Shown: positions 1 to 7,970, numbered from the stretch's first letter. The stretch is 64,000 bases of DNA from Sediminibacterium sp. (GCF_019264485.1 NZ_JAHVAA010000011.1:310001-374000); one strand, 5' to 3'. Notes: a model not told the origin generated them from the sequence alone. A program made the numbers and translations.

Positions 1-951
1 ATCATTATACTGAATGGCGTAATCATGATTGCGCTTACCTTACTCACCGCATATTTTCTTCAGCCCTTCCTGTTGAAATATATTCAGGAACCGCTTACCG
101 CGAAAATTATCAGTGCGGTGATTGGTTTAATTGCAATGGCACCGTTTATCTGGGCACTTACCGTGAAAAAAATGAGCAAGAGTGCTTATGCGGCATTATG
201 GCTCGATCGTAAATATAGTCATGGTCCACTGGTAATGCTTGAAATTGCCCGAAATGCAATAGCTGTTGTGCTGGTTGCCTTTCTTTTACGACAGCTTTTC
301 GATTTCTGGATAGCTGTTGGGGGTACACTTGCGGTGATGCTTATTATCGGTATACTGTTCCGTCAGCGATTGCAACGATTTTACCAGCGACTGGAAGACC
401 GTTTTCTGCAAAACCTGCATGAAAAAGAACTGCTCGAGCAAAACAAAACACAGAGTCATTTGTCGCCCTGGGATGCTCACCTTACTCATTATCGAATCAG
501 TCCACATGCAGGCTATATTGGTAAAACACTGGAAGAACTGCAATGGCGTGAATCCTACGGTATCAATGTGGCATTTATTGAAAGAGGTAATAAGGTAATG
601 TTCGCGCCGGCAAGAACAGAAAAGATTTTCCCTTTTGATAATATCGGCGTTATTGGAACCGACCAGCAGATGCTGGAATTTGGTAAAATAATGCTGTCTT
701 ATTCTGAAGAATCTGATACAGAAAAAGAACTGGTAGAATTGGAAAAAATTGTAGTGGATGAACATACACGTCTCAAAGGCCTTACCATCCGCGAGTCTGG
801 TATCAGGGAAAAAACAAATGGACTGGTAGTGGGTATTGAGAGAAAGGGAGAACGTATTCTCAATCCCTCTTCCTTTACACAATTAGAGTGGGATGATATT
901 GTATGGATTGTGGGAGACAGGAAGAAAATCCAGCAACTTTATCATACCTGA
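1..951 (+). CDS. Cation:proton antiporter, C-terminal part (5' end outside window)
   Basis: The reading frame is open from the first base, so the start lies upstream and only about 316 residues are visible. The visible part begins with two or three hydrophobic segments, the end of a transporter domain. It continues into a soluble tail holding two tandem TrkA-C/RCK-C-like modules, roughly the last 160 residues, with typical short beta-rich segments (for example WDDIVWIVGD near the end). This architecture is known in CPA2-type Na+ or K+/H+ antiporters of the inner membrane, where the tail senses ligands and gates transport. The exact ion cannot be told from this part. It converges on rsmG. Confidence 0.75.
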   Translation: MIILNGVIMIALTLLTAYFLQPFLLKYIQEPLTAKIISAVIGLIAMAPFIWALTVKKMSKSAYAALWLDRKYSHGPLVMLEIARNAIAVVLVAFLLRQLFDFWIAVGGTLAVMLIIGILFRQRLQRFYQRLEDRFLQNLHEKELLEQNKTQSHLSPWDAHLTHYRISPHAGYIGKTLEELQWRESYGINVAFIERGNKVMFAPARTEKIFPFDNIGVIGTDQQMLEFGKIMLSYSEESDTEKELVELEKIVVDEHTRLKGLTIRESGIREKTNGLVVGIERKGERILNPSSFTQLEWDDIVWIVGDRKKIQQLYHT

Positions 952-963
952 CTTCTCTGCGAA

Positions 964-1070
964 ACCTCCGTATAACTCTGTGTCGTACTCAATTAATCTC
1001 CGTGGTAAACAACAGAGGTAAAAGTACAAAGGACTCCTATGTAGAGTAAGGTTCGGAGTTACACAGAGGT
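964..1070. repeat. Imperfect inverted repeat between convergent genes
   Basis: The arm at 964-979 (ACCTCCGTATAACTCT) and the arm at 1055-1070 (GGAGTTACACAGAGGT) are complementary at about 13 of 16 positions. The stretch between the antiporter and rsmG has no gene. Words such as AACTCTGTGT recall degenerate intergenic repeats seen in Bacteroidota (recollection, not checked). It could form a stem that ends one or both convergent transcripts. Confidence 0.35.
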
Positions 1071-1084
1071 AGCTTTTACTGGGC

Positions 1085-1729
1085 TTATTTGGTTACGTGC
1101 AGAATATATTTTTCGGAGAAATATTCTTCGGGAAAAATTTTGTCTACCGGCATCATTCTTGGCCGCAGACCGCTTTCAAAAATTTCCTGTGCAAGGTCAC
1201 CGCCTTTTAAACAGATCAATCCATTGGCAATTTCCTGCTGATGCCCTTTTTTTAAGAGTGGCCCGGCCCATTGCCAGAGTTCTTTTAAGGGCGCCACTGC
1301 ACGTGATACTGCAAAATCAAATTTCCTGTTTTTTATTTCTTCAGCCCTGCCATGTTGTGTGGTAATATTTTTAATACCCGCACCTTCCGCTACAGCATTA
1401 ACCACTTTTAATTTTTTAGCGATACTATCTACCAGGTGAAACTTTACTTCCGGAAAAAAAATAGCCAGTGGCACACCAGGAAAACCGCCGCCACAACCTA
1501 TATCAATTACCTGTGTGCCGGGCTGAAAATCGGCAATGGCAGCAATACTCAGCGAGTGAAGTACATGGTGCAGGTAAATACTGTCGATGTCTTTCCTGGA
1601 AATTACATTGATCTTTGCGTTCCATTCAGTGTATAATCCTTCCAGCGCCTCAAACTGTTGTACCTGATGCGGTGTAAAATCGCTGAAATATTTCAGAACT
1701 AATCCCAGTTTTTGCGGGGTGCTTTCCAT
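1085..1729 (-). CDS. rsmG: 16S rRNA (guanine-N7) methyltransferase RsmG
   Basis: A 214-residue protein of the usual RsmG/GidB length. It uses S-adenosylmethionine to methylate N7 of G527 in the 530 loop of 16S rRNA. The SAM-binding loop GCGGGFPG is at residues 78-85. The upstream family signature WNAKINVISRKD is at about 36-47, followed by HVLHSL at 55-60. The start codon lies inside the 3' end of the upstream glycosyltransferase gene (31-base overlap), so the two are probably translated from one transcript. The start is set by the conserved N-terminal helix. Confidence 0.95.
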   Translation of the reverse strand: MESTPQKLGLVLKYFSDFTPHQVQQFEALEGLYTEWNAKINVISRKDIDSIYLHHVLHSLSIAAIADFQPGTQVIDIGCGGGFPGVPLAIFFPEVKFHLVDSIAKKLKVVNAVAEGAGIKNITTQHGRAEEIKNRKFDFAVSRAVAPLKELWQWAGPLLKKGHQQEIANGLICLKGGDLAQEIFESGLRPRMMPVDKIFPEEYFSEKYILHVTK

Positions 1730-2823
1730 ATGGCGGGAACTGTAAAGATGAAATAAAAGAACATCCAGATATCAAAGAAAAGAAACCAGGGCCAGAGATC
1801 CTTCTCATTCAACTTCTTCATTGATTTATAAAGAACGACAGCCTGTAGTAAAAAACGAACACCAAATACTGCCAATGCCATCCACCAGTTATAAAAAATA
1901 ATGCTTACGGCCAGTAATGGATATATCCAGAATAAAGAAAAAGAATACAAACCCAGTAGTAGTTTATGATGTCTTTTGTAATAATTACTGGTGGTATAAT
2001 GACGATATTTTTGCGTCATCCAGTCGCTCCATCTCGTTTTAGGTTCGCTCAGGGTATGGGCTTCGGCATCAATACAGATGGTGGTGTTATTGGGGCGTGC
2101 TACCTGATTGATAAACAAATCATCGTCGCCACTGGGTATCTGGTTAATGGAAGAGAACCCTTTATTCCGCAGGAAAACATCTTTTTTATAACTGAGGTTC
2201 CTACCCACACCCATATAAGGTACACCTGCAAGTGCATAGGATAAATATTGAATGGCCGTATGAAAAGTTTCGAAACGAATGAGTTTATTGAGCAAGCCAG
2301 GTTTTTTATGGTAGGCGCCATAGCCCAAAACGATTTCAGTTCCTTCTGTATAACATTCCTGCATGTGTTGAATCCAGTGTTCAGAAGCAGGCACACAATC
2401 TGCATCGGTGAGTAAGAGTATTTCGTGTTTGGCACTTTTGATACCCATCGACAAGGGAAACTTCTTTCCACTGATCATTTTGGCTTCCTGGGTAAGCTCA
2501 ATGTAATTGATGTTTTTAAACATTTTCTTGAACTCATCAACCAGGTACTTGGTATCGTCGGTAGAATTGTCATTCACCAATACCACTTCGTGGGTGCTTT
2601 TATATTGCTGAACCAGAACACCCGGCAATGTTTTTACCAGGTTATGGGCTTCATCTCTTGCACAAATGACTACGGAAATAGCATGTTCAATAGAGGTTTC
2701 TTTTTGTGGTGCCCGGAAAAAAGCAAGACGTCGGAAAAAATAGAGATAGTAAAACAACTGAATGGCAATAATGCCACAAAAGATATAAAAACAAATATCC
2801 CAGAGCAGAGTTGGTATGGTCAT
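1699..2823 (-). CDS. Family 2 glycosyltransferase, membrane-anchored
   Basis: A 374-residue protein with an N-terminal membrane segment (about 10-30), a GT-A fold domain and two or three C-terminal membrane segments. Visible GT2 marks are SVVICARDEAHN after the first helix, VNDNSTDDT, the metal-binding TDADC and a later GDDDLF. These point to a processive-type sugar transferase acting at the inner membrane on a lipid or polysaccharide acceptor. The sugar and acceptor cannot be predicted. It overlaps rsmG by 31 bases on the same strand; the pairing has no obvious functional meaning. Confidence 0.88.
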   Translation of the reverse strand: MTIPTLLWDICFYIFCGIIAIQLFYYLYFFRRLAFFRAPQKETSIEHAISVVICARDEAHNLVKTLPGVLVQQYKSTHEVVLVNDNSTDDTKYLVDEFKKMFKNINYIELTQEAKMISGKKFPLSMGIKSAKHEILLLTDADCVPASEHWIQHMQECYTEGTEIVLGYGAYHKKPGLLNKLIRFETFHTAIQYLSYALAGVPYMGVGRNLSYKKDVFLRNKGFSSINQIPSGDDDLFINQVARPNNTTICIDAEAHTLSEPKTRWSDWMTQKYRHYTTSNYYKRHHKLLLGLYSFSLFWIYPLLAVSIIFYNWWMALAVFGVRFLLQAVVLYKSMKKLNEKDLWPWFLFFDIWMFFYFIFTVPAIWKAPRKNWD

Positions 2824-2885
2824 TTGGCAAAAATAAGGTTTGAAAGAGCTATGTGTGAATGGAGTGTGGAGATGTGGAAAAGTCT

Positions 2886-2974
2886 GAAAGTCGGAAAGAC
2901 CGGAAGTCCGAGAGAAGATGCGGTACTATTTAAGTTTCTTCCAGCCTTTCGGACTTGCCGTCTTTCGGACTTTC
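2886..2974. repeat. Long imperfect inverted repeat in a divergent promoter region
   Basis: The left arm (about 2886-2917) and right arm (about 2941-2974) are both built from words like GAAAGTC, GGAAAGAC and AAGTCCG and are largely complementary around a spacer of about 20 bases. The repeat sits between the divergent glycosyltransferase and tgt genes. The right arm contains the -33 element of the tgt promoter, so folding or protein binding here could affect tgt expression (inference). Confidence 0.45.
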
Positions 2975-2986
2975 CAACTACTTTTG
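2954..2986 (+). promoter_or_regulatory. Bacteroidota-type promoter for tgt
   Basis: CTTG at 2954-2957 and TACTTTTG at 2979-2986 are 21 bases apart, matching the known Bacteroidota housekeeping promoter (TTTG, gap of 19-21, TAnnTTTG). The -7 box ends only four bases before the tgt ATG at 2991, so transcription should start at or next to the start codon, giving a leaderless or nearly leaderless message (inference). Confidence 0.6.
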
Positions 2987-2990
2987 CCCA

Positions 2991-4130
2991 ATGGCGGCAC
3001 TTACATTTGAACTGGAAACAACTTCGGCCAACAGCAGGGCAAGAGCAGGCAAGATCAGAACCGATCATGGGGAGATACAGACACCTATTTTTATGCCCGT
3101 CGGTACAGTGGGTACCGTAAAAGCTGTTACCCAGCAACAACTTAAAGATGATGTAGAGGCGCAGATCATTCTTGGAAATACGTATCATTTGTACCTGCGC
3201 CCCGGAACAGAAGTACTGGAAGCTGCGGGAGGATTGCACGGTTTTAATGGCTGGGATAGGCCCATTCTTACCGACAGCGGAGGCTACCAGGTATTTTCGC
3301 TGGCGGCCAACCGCAAGATTAAAGAAGAAGGTGTGATGTTTCAATCACATATTGATGGCAGCAGACATTTATTCTCACCTGAGTCGGTTATGGATATTCA
3401 GCGAAGTATCGGGGCCGATATTATTATGGCATTTGATGAATGTCCACCATATCCGAGCGAGTATGGTTATGCTAAAAAAAGTATGGAGCTTACTCATCGC
3501 TGGCTCGACCGCTGTATACAAAGACTTACTGAAACGCCCGATAGGTATGGATACACACAGAACCTGTTTCCGATTGTTCAGGGTAGTACCTATAAAGATT
3601 TACGGAAAGCTTCCTGTGAATACATTGCCTCTAAAGGGGCAGTTGGAAATGCGATTGGTGGATTGAGTGTGGGCGAACCGGAAGAAATGATGTATGAATT
3701 CACCGAATTGTGTACCGAATACCTTCCATCCGATAAACCTCGTTACCTGATGGGTGTAGGCACACCCTGGAACATACTGGAATGTATAGACAGGGGTATT
3801 GATATGTTTGATTGTGTAATGCCCACACGAAATGGCAGAAATGGTATGATATTTACTACTGAAGGGGTAGTAAATATCAGGAATAAGAAATGGGCCACCG
3901 ATTTTTCTCCGATTGACCCCGGACTGGATAATGAAATGAGCCGTTTTTATACCAAAGCTTACCTGCGTCATTTATTTGTTGCCGATGAAATCCTGGGTAT
4001 GCAACTGGCCAGCATTCAAAACCTGTCATTTTATTTATGGCTTGTGGGCGAAGCCCGCCAACATATTCTTGCCGGCGATTTTACTTCCTGGAAAACAGGT
4101 ATGATTGAGCAGGTGAAGACAAGGAGGTGA
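2991..4130 (+). CDS. tgt: tRNA-guanine transglycosylase, zinc ligands missing
   Basis: A 379-residue Tgt homologue. The family swaps guanine 34 of GUN-anticodon tRNAs for the queuosine precursor preQ1. Key residues are present: LTDSGGYQ with Asp95, FDEC with Asp149, VQGST, GGLSVGE, and the nucleophile Asp274 in DMFDCVMPTRNGRNG. The zinc site is not. The positions of the three Cys and one His known from Zymomonas Tgt are Leu312, Asn314, Ser317 and Gln343 here. The ATG at 2991 is preferred over a TTG 36 bases upstream, because that TTG forms part of the promoter -33 box. A palindromic repeat follows the stop codon directly. Confidence 0.93.
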   Translation: MAALTFELETTSANSRARAGKIRTDHGEIQTPIFMPVGTVGTVKAVTQQQLKDDVEAQIILGNTYHLYLRPGTEVLEAAGGLHGFNGWDRPILTDSGGYQVFSLAANRKIKEEGVMFQSHIDGSRHLFSPESVMDIQRSIGADIIMAFDECPPYPSEYGYAKKSMELTHRWLDRCIQRLTETPDRYGYTQNLFPIVQGSTYKDLRKASCEYIASKGAVGNAIGGLSVGEPEEMMYEFTELCTEYLPSDKPRYLMGVGTPWNILECIDRGIDMFDCVMPTRNGRNGMIFTTEGVVNIRNKKWATDFSPIDPGLDNEMSRFYTKAYLRHLFVADEILGMQLASIQNLSFYLWLVGEARQHILAGDFTSWKTGMIEQVKTRR

Positions 4131-4192
4131 GTTGATAGTCCTAGTCAATAGCTAATAGACCATGGTTCATGAACTATGGTTTATCGACCATC
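4131..4192. repeat. Dispersed palindromic repeat, copy A
   Basis: Begins at the base after the tgt stop codon. It carries TAGTCAATAG (4142-4151) and TAGACCATGG (4156-4165), words shared in the same order with the copy at 17921, and a weak hairpin ATGGTTC/GAACTAT. It is the most degenerate of three copies in the window; the others are at 17921-17985 and 45245-45295. No coding potential. Confidence 0.55.
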
Positions 4193-4259
4193 TCCCGCTT
4201 TAACATCCTTTTTTCTACCCCAACCCTTCAACCCTGTATCTTTGATGCGATAAGCCGCT

Positions 4260-5351
4260 ATGAAGAAACTAGACTGGTACATACTAAAAAAGTTTTTGAC
4301 CACTTTCTTTTTTGCCATCTTCCTTTTTGCGGTAATTGCTATTGTGGTAGATGTGAGTGAAAAAACCGATGATTTTGTGAGATCTGGTTTGTCGGTACAA
4401 AGCATCATTACAGAATATTATTATGGGTTTGTACCCCATATCATTGCCCTTCTATTACCCCTGTTTGTGTTTATAGCCGTTATCTTTTTCACTTCCAAAA
4501 TGGCGGGCAGGAGTGAAATTATTGCCATTCTGGCCAGTGGCACCAGCTACAGCAGGTGGTTAAGACCTTATTGGATAGGCGGGGTTATTCTTGCCGCATT
4601 ACTATGGTTTGCCAACCAGTATGTGGTGCCAAGGGCCAACCAGGTAAGGGGAAGTTTCGAGGCGAATTATATCGACAAGAACAGCAGTTATAATGCCTTA
4701 CTCAGTACCAGCAGTTATATTTATTTAAGGGTTGATTCATTTACTTATGCCGGTATATACGCATATGATACTCTTACGAAAAGAGGGGGGCCATATTTCT
4801 CATTTACGGTAAGGAAAAATAAAGTGGTAGAAAACCTCCGCGCCGATCAGATTGTGTGGGATACAGCCACCCGTAAATGGAAACTGGAATCATTGGTACA
4901 AAGAAAAATTGCCGATAACGGAGAAGATGTTATGCTGACAGCTGAAAAGATCATGGATTTTAATTTTAAACCAGTTGACCTGAGTCGAGATAAATACACA
5001 AAAGATAAATTAACCACCCCTGAACTAGACCGGTTTATTGAACTGGAAGAATTAAGGGGCTCGGAGGGATTGAACAGTTTAAAAGTAGAACGGTACAGAA
5101 GGGATGCAACCTGCGTAACAGTTATTTTATTAACCCTGATCGGAGCCATTGTTGCGGGTAGAAAAGTAAGGGGGGGAAGTGGCGTACACCTCGCAGTGGG
5201 CTTTGTAACGGCCGCTTTGTTTATTCTTACAGACCGTTTTTCCACCATCTTCTCCACCAAAGGCGATTTACCCCCATTACTGGCTGCCTGGATACCCAAT
5301 TTCATCTTCATTTTTGTGGTGATTCTACTTTATCGCAAGGCCCCCAAATGA
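4260..5351 (+). CDS. LptF/LptG family lipopolysaccharide export permease
   Basis: A 363-residue inner-membrane protein with the layout of LptF/LptG: three N-terminal membrane segments (about 12-35, 58-82 and 100-120), a central beta-rich periplasmic domain, and three C-terminal segments (about 280-360). The family pairs with the LptB ATPase to lift LPS out of the inner membrane towards the Lpt bridge. Whether this is the F or G paralogue cannot be decided. The ATG start follows a -7-like TATCTTTG at 4237-4244 by 15 bases. No Lpt partner is adjacent, which is common. Confidence 0.87.
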   Translation: MKKLDWYILKKFLTTFFFAIFLFAVIAIVVDVSEKTDDFVRSGLSVQSIITEYYYGFVPHIIALLLPLFVFIAVIFFTSKMAGRSEIIAILASGTSYSRWLRPYWIGGVILAALLWFANQYVVPRANQVRGSFEANYIDKNSSYNALLSTSSYIYLRVDSFTYAGIYAYDTLTKRGGPYFSFTVRKNKVVENLRADQIVWDTATRKWKLESLVQRKIADNGEDVMLTAEKIMDFNFKPVDLSRDKYTKDKLTTPELDRFIELEELRGSEGLNSLKVERYRRDATCVTVILLTLIGAIVAGRKVRGGSGVHLAVGFVTAALFILTDRFSTIFSTKGDLPPLLAAWIPNFIFIFVVILLYRKAPK

Positions 5352-5493
5352 TTTTAACGGACTTTACACAAGCTTCATGCTTTTAGTTTTGCTGAGCATG
5401 GCAACTTGTGTTACCTTTAGCGGCCTGAAAAGCACCCGGAGTAAGACTTTTAATCATTTTTTATAACGAACGCCATAGCTAAAATTTTACGAA

Positions 5494-6816
5494 ATGGGAA
5501 TCATTAAAGATCGATTCAAGGAGAAAGCAGATGCTGCCAATGTCGAGATCAAAGACATCCTGAAAACACATGGAAATAAAAAGATTGGGGAAGTTACCCT
5601 TGCACAGGCCTATCAGGGTATGAGAGGTATAACAGGCCTGGTAACTGAAACCAGTTTATTAGACGCTCAGGAAGGTATTCGATTCAGGGGTTATTCTATT
5701 CCGGAACTGCAACAACATTTACCCAAAGCACCCGGTGGTGGTGAACCTTTGCCAGAGGGTTTATTTTACCTGATGCTGGTAGGCGAAATGCCAACAGAAG
5801 AAGATGCCAATCACATCACCAGTGTATGGCAACGCCGCAGTCATGTGCCTAATCACGTATTTCAAACCATCGACGCATTACCCATCAGTGCCCACCCGAT
5901 GACGATGTTTGTAACGGGTGTAATGGCTTTACAGACGGAAAGTAATTTTGCCAAAGAATATGCAAAAGGCATTAATAAAAAAGAATACTGGAACCCGGTA
6001 TACGACGATGCAATGGACCTTATTGCACGGCTACCCAGAATTGCAGCCTATATCTACCGTCGTAAGTATAAAAACAACGAACATATTCACCCCAATGGTT
6101 TATTAGACTGGGCAGGTAACCTGGCTCATATGATGGGGTATGATGATGAAAGTTTCAAAGAACTGATGCGTTTGTACATGACCATTCATGCAGATCATGA
6201 AGGGGGTAATGTATCGGCTCATACCACGCACCTCGTTGGTTCTGCTTTAAGCGATCCTTACCTGAGTTATGCAGCAGGTATGAACGGGCTCGCCGGTCCT
6301 TTACACGGTCTTGCCAACCAGGAAGTGATCAAATGGATTTTTGAAATGCAGGCTCAACTCGGTACCGATGATCCAACCAAAGAACAGATCGCTGACTATG
6401 TACAGAAAACCCTGTCTTCAGGAAAAGTAGTGCCGGGTTATGGTCATGCTGTATTGCGTAAAACCGATCCCCGTTTTACTGCACAGATGGAGTTTGGAAA
6501 AAAACATATGGCCGATGATAAACTGGTGAATACCGTTTGGAAAGTATATGAAACAGTGCCACCCATTTTAGAATCTTTGGGCAAAGTAAAAAATCCATGG
6601 CCCAATGTAGATGCACATAGCGGTGCATTACTGGTGCATTATGGACTGGTTGAATACGAATTCTATACCGTTTTATTTGCCGTGAGTCGTGCACTCGGTG
6701 TATTGGCAAGTCTTTGCTGGGACAGAGCCCTCGGGCTGCCCATTGAGCGCCCCAAATCTGTTACTACAGATGCGGTGAAAAAATGGCTGGATGGTAAGGA
6801 CGAAATCTGGGAATAA
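5494..6816 (+). CDS. gltA: Citrate synthase, mitochondrial-like type
   Basis: A 440-residue citrate (Si)-synthase, condensing acetyl-CoA with oxaloacetate at the entry of the TCA cycle. Catalytic residues are visible: His271 in GPLHGLANQE, His318 in PGYGHAVLRKTDPR and Asp373 in NPWPNVDAHSG, matching His274, His320 and Asp375 of the pig enzyme. Long runs such as DHEGGNVSAHT and NGLAGPLHGLANQEV resemble animal mitochondrial citrate synthase far more than the hexameric E. coli type. A -7-like box TAGTTTTG lies at 5394-5401, about 90 bases before the ATG. An intrinsic terminator follows the gene. Confidence 0.96.
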   Translation: MGIIKDRFKEKADAANVEIKDILKTHGNKKIGEVTLAQAYQGMRGITGLVTETSLLDAQEGIRFRGYSIPELQQHLPKAPGGGEPLPEGLFYLMLVGEMPTEEDANHITSVWQRRSHVPNHVFQTIDALPISAHPMTMFVTGVMALQTESNFAKEYAKGINKKEYWNPVYDDAMDLIARLPRIAAYIYRRKYKNNEHIHPNGLLDWAGNLAHMMGYDDESFKELMRLYMTIHADHEGGNVSAHTTHLVGSALSDPYLSYAAGMNGLAGPLHGLANQEVIKWIFEMQAQLGTDDPTKEQIADYVQKTLSSGKVVPGYGHAVLRKTDPRFTAQMEFGKKHMADDKLVNTVWKVYETVPPILESLGKVKNPWPNVDAHSGALLVHYGLVEYEFYTVLFAVSRALGVLASLCWDRALGLPIERPKSVTTDAVKKWLDGKDEIWE

Positions 6817-6834
6817 ACAGAATCGTTAAAAAAT

Positions 6835-6876
6835 AAAAGAGAAAGTCCGTAGGTAACTATGGACTTTCTCTTTTTT
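6835..6876 (+). terminator. Intrinsic terminator after citrate synthase
   Basis: Arms AAAAGAGAAAGTCC (6835-6848) and GGACTTTCTCTTTT (6861-6874) pair perfectly around a 12-base loop, and the run of T continues to 6876. It would end gltA transcripts. Because of the A-rich 5' side it could also act on the other strand, although no gene needs that here. Confidence 0.85.
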
Positions 6877-6921
6877 ATCCCGGGTTGATTTTTTATATTG
6901 AGCCAACTCAAACGATTATCC

Positions 6922-7461
6922 ATGGCAAGAGCAACCGCATCCAAAACCGCCACCAAAAAAGTGATAAAGAAAAAAACTACTAAAACTGCTGTAAAAAAGA
7001 CGGCAACAAAAGCACCTGCTAAGAAGGCGGCCCCTGAAAAGAAAAAAAAGGAAATTAAAATAAAGTACTCCGATAAATCTGCCGGGCAACCGGAACTGGT
7101 TCCCATATTCGACAATATTAAAAAAATGTTGTTAAGCTATCAGAAAGATAGTCTTGAATTGGTAGGAGGATATGGTGGTATGATGTGTTTGGTGAGTCAG
7201 AAACCTGCGGTTATTCATGGACGTCAGCGCGATGAAGTCTGGTTTGCAGGAATTCTGGTACAAAAAGGATATGTAGGGTTTTACTATATGCCTGTGTATG
7301 CCAATCCTGATATGAAAAAAGTATTCAAACCTGAATTACTCAAATGTCTGAAAGGCAAGAGTTGTTTTCATATCAAAAAGAATGATCCGGTTATTATGGG
7401 GCAGATTAAGGAATCGCTGAAGATTGGGTATGAGATGTATAAGGAGAGGGGATGGTTGTAA
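6922..7461 (+). CDS. DUF1801 domain protein with a histone-H1-like basic tail
   Basis: 179 residues from the ATG at 6922; a TTG 24 bases upstream is less likely. Residues 1-50 are almost only Lys, Ala and Thr in short TKK/AKK/KKT repeats, resembling bacterial histone-H1-like tails. Residues about 60-179 fit the DUF1801 (YdhG-like) fold, with conserved aromatic blocks around GYVGFYYMPV and SCFHIKKND. DUF1801 has no settled biochemical function. The tail suggests DNA, RNA or polyphosphate binding (inference). It is not in an operon with citrate synthase, since a terminator lies between them. Confidence 0.75.
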   Translation: MARATASKTATKKVIKKKTTKTAVKKTATKAPAKKAAPEKKKKEIKIKYSDKSAGQPELVPIFDNIKKMLLSYQKDSLELVGGYGGMMCLVSQKPAVIHGRQRDEVWFAGILVQKGYVGFYYMPVYANPDMKKVFKPELLKCLKGKSCFHIKKNDPVIMGQIKESLKIGYEMYKERGWL

Positions 7462-7474
7462 GCGGATTAAAAAT

Positions 7475-7505
7475 TTTGCAGGAAGCAGGTCAGCCCATAC
7501 ATTTG
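7475..7505 (+). promoter_or_regulatory. Promoter of the tRNA cluster
   Basis: TTTG at 7475-7478 and TACATTTG at 7498-7505 are 19 bases apart, a full match to the Bacteroidota promoter. The expected start near 7509 lies a few bases before the tRNA-like sequence at 7518, so it should drive the broken copy and tRNA-Ala as one precursor. Confidence 0.65.
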
Positions 7506-7517
7506 CAGTCCTGTAAT

Positions 7518-7582
7518 GGCGAATTAGTTCAGTTGGCTAGAGCGTCCCGATGGTAATCGGGAAGGCTATGGTTCAAAAATAA
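7518..7582 (+). pseudogene. Truncated tRNA copy next to tRNA-Ala
   Basis: The first 27 bases differ from the 5' end of the downstream tRNA-Ala at only two positions (7520 C for G, and a T for C in the D stem). A TCCCG/CGGGA anticodon stem can form, but with an 8-base loop containing TGGTAA. The T arm stops after GGTTCAAA, and no 3' acceptor strand complementary to GGCGAAT follows before the next tRNA begins. It looks like a tRNA that lost its 3' third. The former anticodon may have been GGT (Thr), but this is unsure. Confidence 0.55.
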
Positions 7583-7656
<74 letters not shown>

Positions 7657-7664
7657 CAATACAA

Positions 7665-7692
7665 AAGTTAGTCTTTAGGACTGACTTTTTTT
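7665..7692 (+). terminator. Intrinsic terminator after tRNA-Ala
   Basis: AAGTTAGTC (7665-7673) pairs with GACTGACTT (7679-7687), one G-U pair, loop TTTAG, then a run of T. It separates the tRNA transcript from the riboswitch-controlled nrd transcript. Between 7693 and 7804 no gene is seen and no clear full promoter could be recognised. Confidence 0.8.
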
Positions 7693-7804
7693 ATGCAACG
7701 AATGATTGCCTCTTTATAACACTTACTGATTGCAAGTTTCAAAGGTTTTCAACACATCGTGTATAATAGTTCTATCATCTCTCACCATACCATACTATTT
7801 TAGA

Positions 7805-7970
7805 ACCCGGATTTGGTTCCCGCATTGCGGGATTAAAAGGGAATCCCGTGTAATTCGGGAACTATCCCCGTAGCTGTAAGCTTCAATAACCTGTTTCATC
7901 TACAAGTCACTGCCCCGTTATCAGCGGGATGGGAAGGCAGACAACAGGGAAGTAAGTCAGAAGACCTGCC
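7805..7970 (+). promoter_or_regulatory. Cobalamin (B12) riboswitch aptamer
   Basis: The order of conserved blocks matches the cobalamin riboswitch family: TTAAAAGGGAATCCCGTG, CGGGAACTATCCCCGTAGCTGTAA (split here by helices), CACTGCCCCG, GGGAAGGC and the B12 box AGTCAGAAGACCTGCC at 7955-7970. The aptamer leads directly to nrdB and nrdA, a reductase that does not use B12. By the known logic, adenosylcobalamin binding would switch off the B12-independent enzyme when a B12-dependent one can work. A hairpin ending at the nrdB start codon may be the output element. Confidence 0.93.

Noticed and set aside
286..882. A 198-residue open frame opposite the antiporter tail
   Set aside because: Lies fully inside a clear TrkA-C-containing gene. 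The Cys/Phe-rich translation is typical of an antisense shadow.
2425..3344. Open frames of 231 and 174 residues on both strands over the glycosyltransferase start and tgt
   Set aside because: They cross the intergenic repeat and overlap well-supported genes; the sequences match nothing I recognise.
4131..4192. The palindromic repeats as insertion-sequence ends or CRISPR repeats
   Set aside because: Copies are single, far apart, without transposase, target duplications or regular spacers.
7518..7582. Reading the first tRNA-like sequence as a working tRNA-Thr
   Set aside because: The 8-base anticodon loop, the incomplete T arm and the missing 3' acceptor strand make a functional cloverleaf impossible.
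7690..7804. TATAAT-like word at about 7762 as a sigma-70-type promoter for nrd
   Set aside because: No matching upstream element at a proper distance, and Bacteroidota use a different consensus. The nrd promoter stays unidentified.
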